Shown: positions 63,205 to 64,000 of the stretch, in pieces
Numbering within the stretch: position 1 is the first letter of the stretch
How the letters are laid out: the number at the start of each line of letters is the position of its first letter
Position numbers and translations under genes: made by a program
Origin: Xanthoparmelia taractica
Lineage: Eukaryota; Ascomycota; Lecanoromycetes; Lecanorales; Parmeliaceae
Length of the DNA: 64,000 nt
Assembly: GCA_033085395.1 (NCBI GenBank)
Contig: JANQBS010000071.1
Location: 1 to 64,000 of the forward strand
Direction of reading: 5' to 3'
Notes under the pieces: generated by a model
Told to the model about the DNA's origin: nothing
Seen by the model: only the letters and a program-made list of their open reading frames with translations
The model's database searches: none

Positions 63205-64000
63205 CTATCTTAGCGGACTCTTGACATCTTGTACGCCCCTCTTTAGCACGTCGTTAAGTCTCCACCGTGGCGGTTGGTAGACCAATTCACCATGCGAGCC
63301 AATCTTTTCAGTCCGCCTCCACTCCTTCTCCATCTCTGGTGAGACTCCCTCTGGAAGCGGCTCAGCACCACCGGCAATCCCGGATGAGAATTTGATCTGA
63401 AGAACATCCCCGATCACGTCGCAAGCCTCAAGCAGTCTGTCCAGATCATCTTTCGTGTGCGCAGCAGACACACAAAATCTGGCCCTCGATTCAACGAGCG
63501 GCGTGGCCGGGTAGCCCACAACGACAACGGATATCTTGCGCTTAAGCATTTCATGTGAGAAAGCCGGCATTTTGGCAGGATTGTAGAGGAGGACAGGTAT
63601 AATCGGAGAGTCGTCATGGCCGGAGACGATGAACCCAAGGCGCTTCAACCCGAGTCGGAGATATCGCGAATTGAAAGCCAATCGCTGAAGACGTTCCTCC
63701 CCTTGGCCAGGAACGAGTTCGCCACTGATGATCCTCAGCGCAGCGGATATCTGAGCTAGCACAGCAGGCGCCGGGGATTCGCCATATATTGATCCAGCAT
63801 TGGTGAGCCTGAGCTTGTCGATGATAGCTTTGTCGCCCGCAACGTACCCCCCATTGGCGCCAAAAGACTTCGTGAGGGTGCCCATCAAAACGTCGACATT
63901 TGAGGGATCGATTCCAAAGTAATCGCAAACACCTCTGCCCTTAGGACCGAGAGCTCCGATTGAGTGTGCTTCGTCAACAAAGAGGTTGAACTTGTACTTC
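63205..64000 (-). CDS. LCB2: Serine palmitoyltransferase subunit 2 (Lcb2), 3' part
   Basis: The gene enters from beyond the right edge; 264 C-terminal residues are present, with no intron in this part. Alpha-oxoamine synthase motifs are VDEAHSIGALGPKGRGVCDY (Asp and His of the PLP site), MGTLTKSFGANGGYVAG (the PLP-binding Lys), SPAPAVLAQISAALRI, and a family-typical C-terminus (YPATPLVESRARFCVSAAHT, and PPRWRLNDVLKRGV). Lcb2 condenses serine with palmitoyl-CoA in the ER, the first step of sphingolipid synthesis. The catalytic Lys marks it as Lcb2 rather than Lcb1. It is intact as far as visible, and the start codon is outside the window. Confidence 0.95.
   Translation of the reverse strand, partial: KYKFNLFVDEAHSIGALGPKGRGVCDYFGIDPSNVDVLMGTLTKSFGANGGYVAGDKAIIDKLRLTNAGSIYGESPAPAVLAQISAALRIISGELVPGQGEERLQRLAFNSRYLRLGLKRLGFIVSGHDDSPIIPVLLYNPAKMPAFSHEMLKRKISVVVVGYPATPLVESRARFCVSAAHTKDDLDRLLEACDVIGDVLQIKFSSGIAGGAEPLPEGVSPEMEKEWRRTEKIGSHGELVYQPPRWRLNDVLKRGVQDVKSPLR

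Noticed and set aside
1..64000. CRISPR arrays, operons, Shine-Dalgarno sites, riboswitches
   Set aside because: Spliceosomal introns and fungal gene families throughout show this is eukaryotic nuclear DNA; none of these bacterial features was seen.

Overview
The window is nuclear DNA of a filamentous ascomycete (Pezizomycotina); the class is not resolvable by eye. The genes are split by many 47-120 bp introns with GT..AG ends and CTRAY-like branch sites, and they encode fungal-specific families (DUF3176, a HET domain, KTR mannosyltransferase, a short kinesin-3, a BDM-1-type phosducin-like protein). The left end carries an AT-dominated block with transition-rich repeat decay that looks like RIP. 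Exon coordinates come from hand-placed splice sites that restore family motifs and close the reading frame; no alignment or RNA evidence was available.

Layout. 1-2340: AT-rich repeat block with two inverted copies of a ~275 bp MITE, each flanked by a perfect 8 bp target-site duplication, plus an LTR-like remnant. 2452-2926: a TA-flanked 475 bp inverted-repeat element beside a phosducin-like gene (3487-4449). 5201-5857: a ubiquitin-like gene with an in-frame stop. 6012-11152: a Dnf3-type P4-ATPase. 11989-13887: a homeodomain factor. 16089-21016: GEP4 and SMD3 (divergent), IRC6/p34, and the FHA-RING ligase DMA. 23044-26736: a DUF3176 membrane protein and RanBP1/YRB1. 29411-31933: a large unrecognised single-TM protein. 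33118-36647: a KTR/GT15 mannosyltransferase and a DUF4604 protein. 37196-40225: a decayed accessory stretch with a HET pseudogene and a LITAF-domain remnant.

41563-52023 is a plus-strand housekeeping run: PRP19, a SIM-plus-RING-like protein, PHS1, the YEATS protein TAF14, and a short kinesin-3. VPS16 (52275-55036) converges on the kinesin. 55424-60250 holds a MoxR-like AAA gene that is hard to model and a series of plus-strand unknown ORFs, including one built from 126 bp tandem repeats. The right end has a GT32 mannosyltransferase (61387-62508) and the 3' end of LCB2 (63205-64000, cut by the window edge).

The conserved genes serve broad cell functions: lipid asymmetry and synthesis (DNF3, GEP4, PHS1, LCB2), splicing (SMD3, PRP19), membrane traffic (VPS16, IRC6, kinesin-3), glycosylation (GT15, GT32), nuclear transport (YRB1) and transcription or signalling (homeodomain factor, TAF14, phosducin-like protein, DMA). 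They are not an operon or a biosynthetic cluster. I do not see a complete new defence or metabolic system. The most unusual content is the two short inverted-repeat element families, the decayed HET/LITAF stretch, and the unknown 57-60 kb ORF series.
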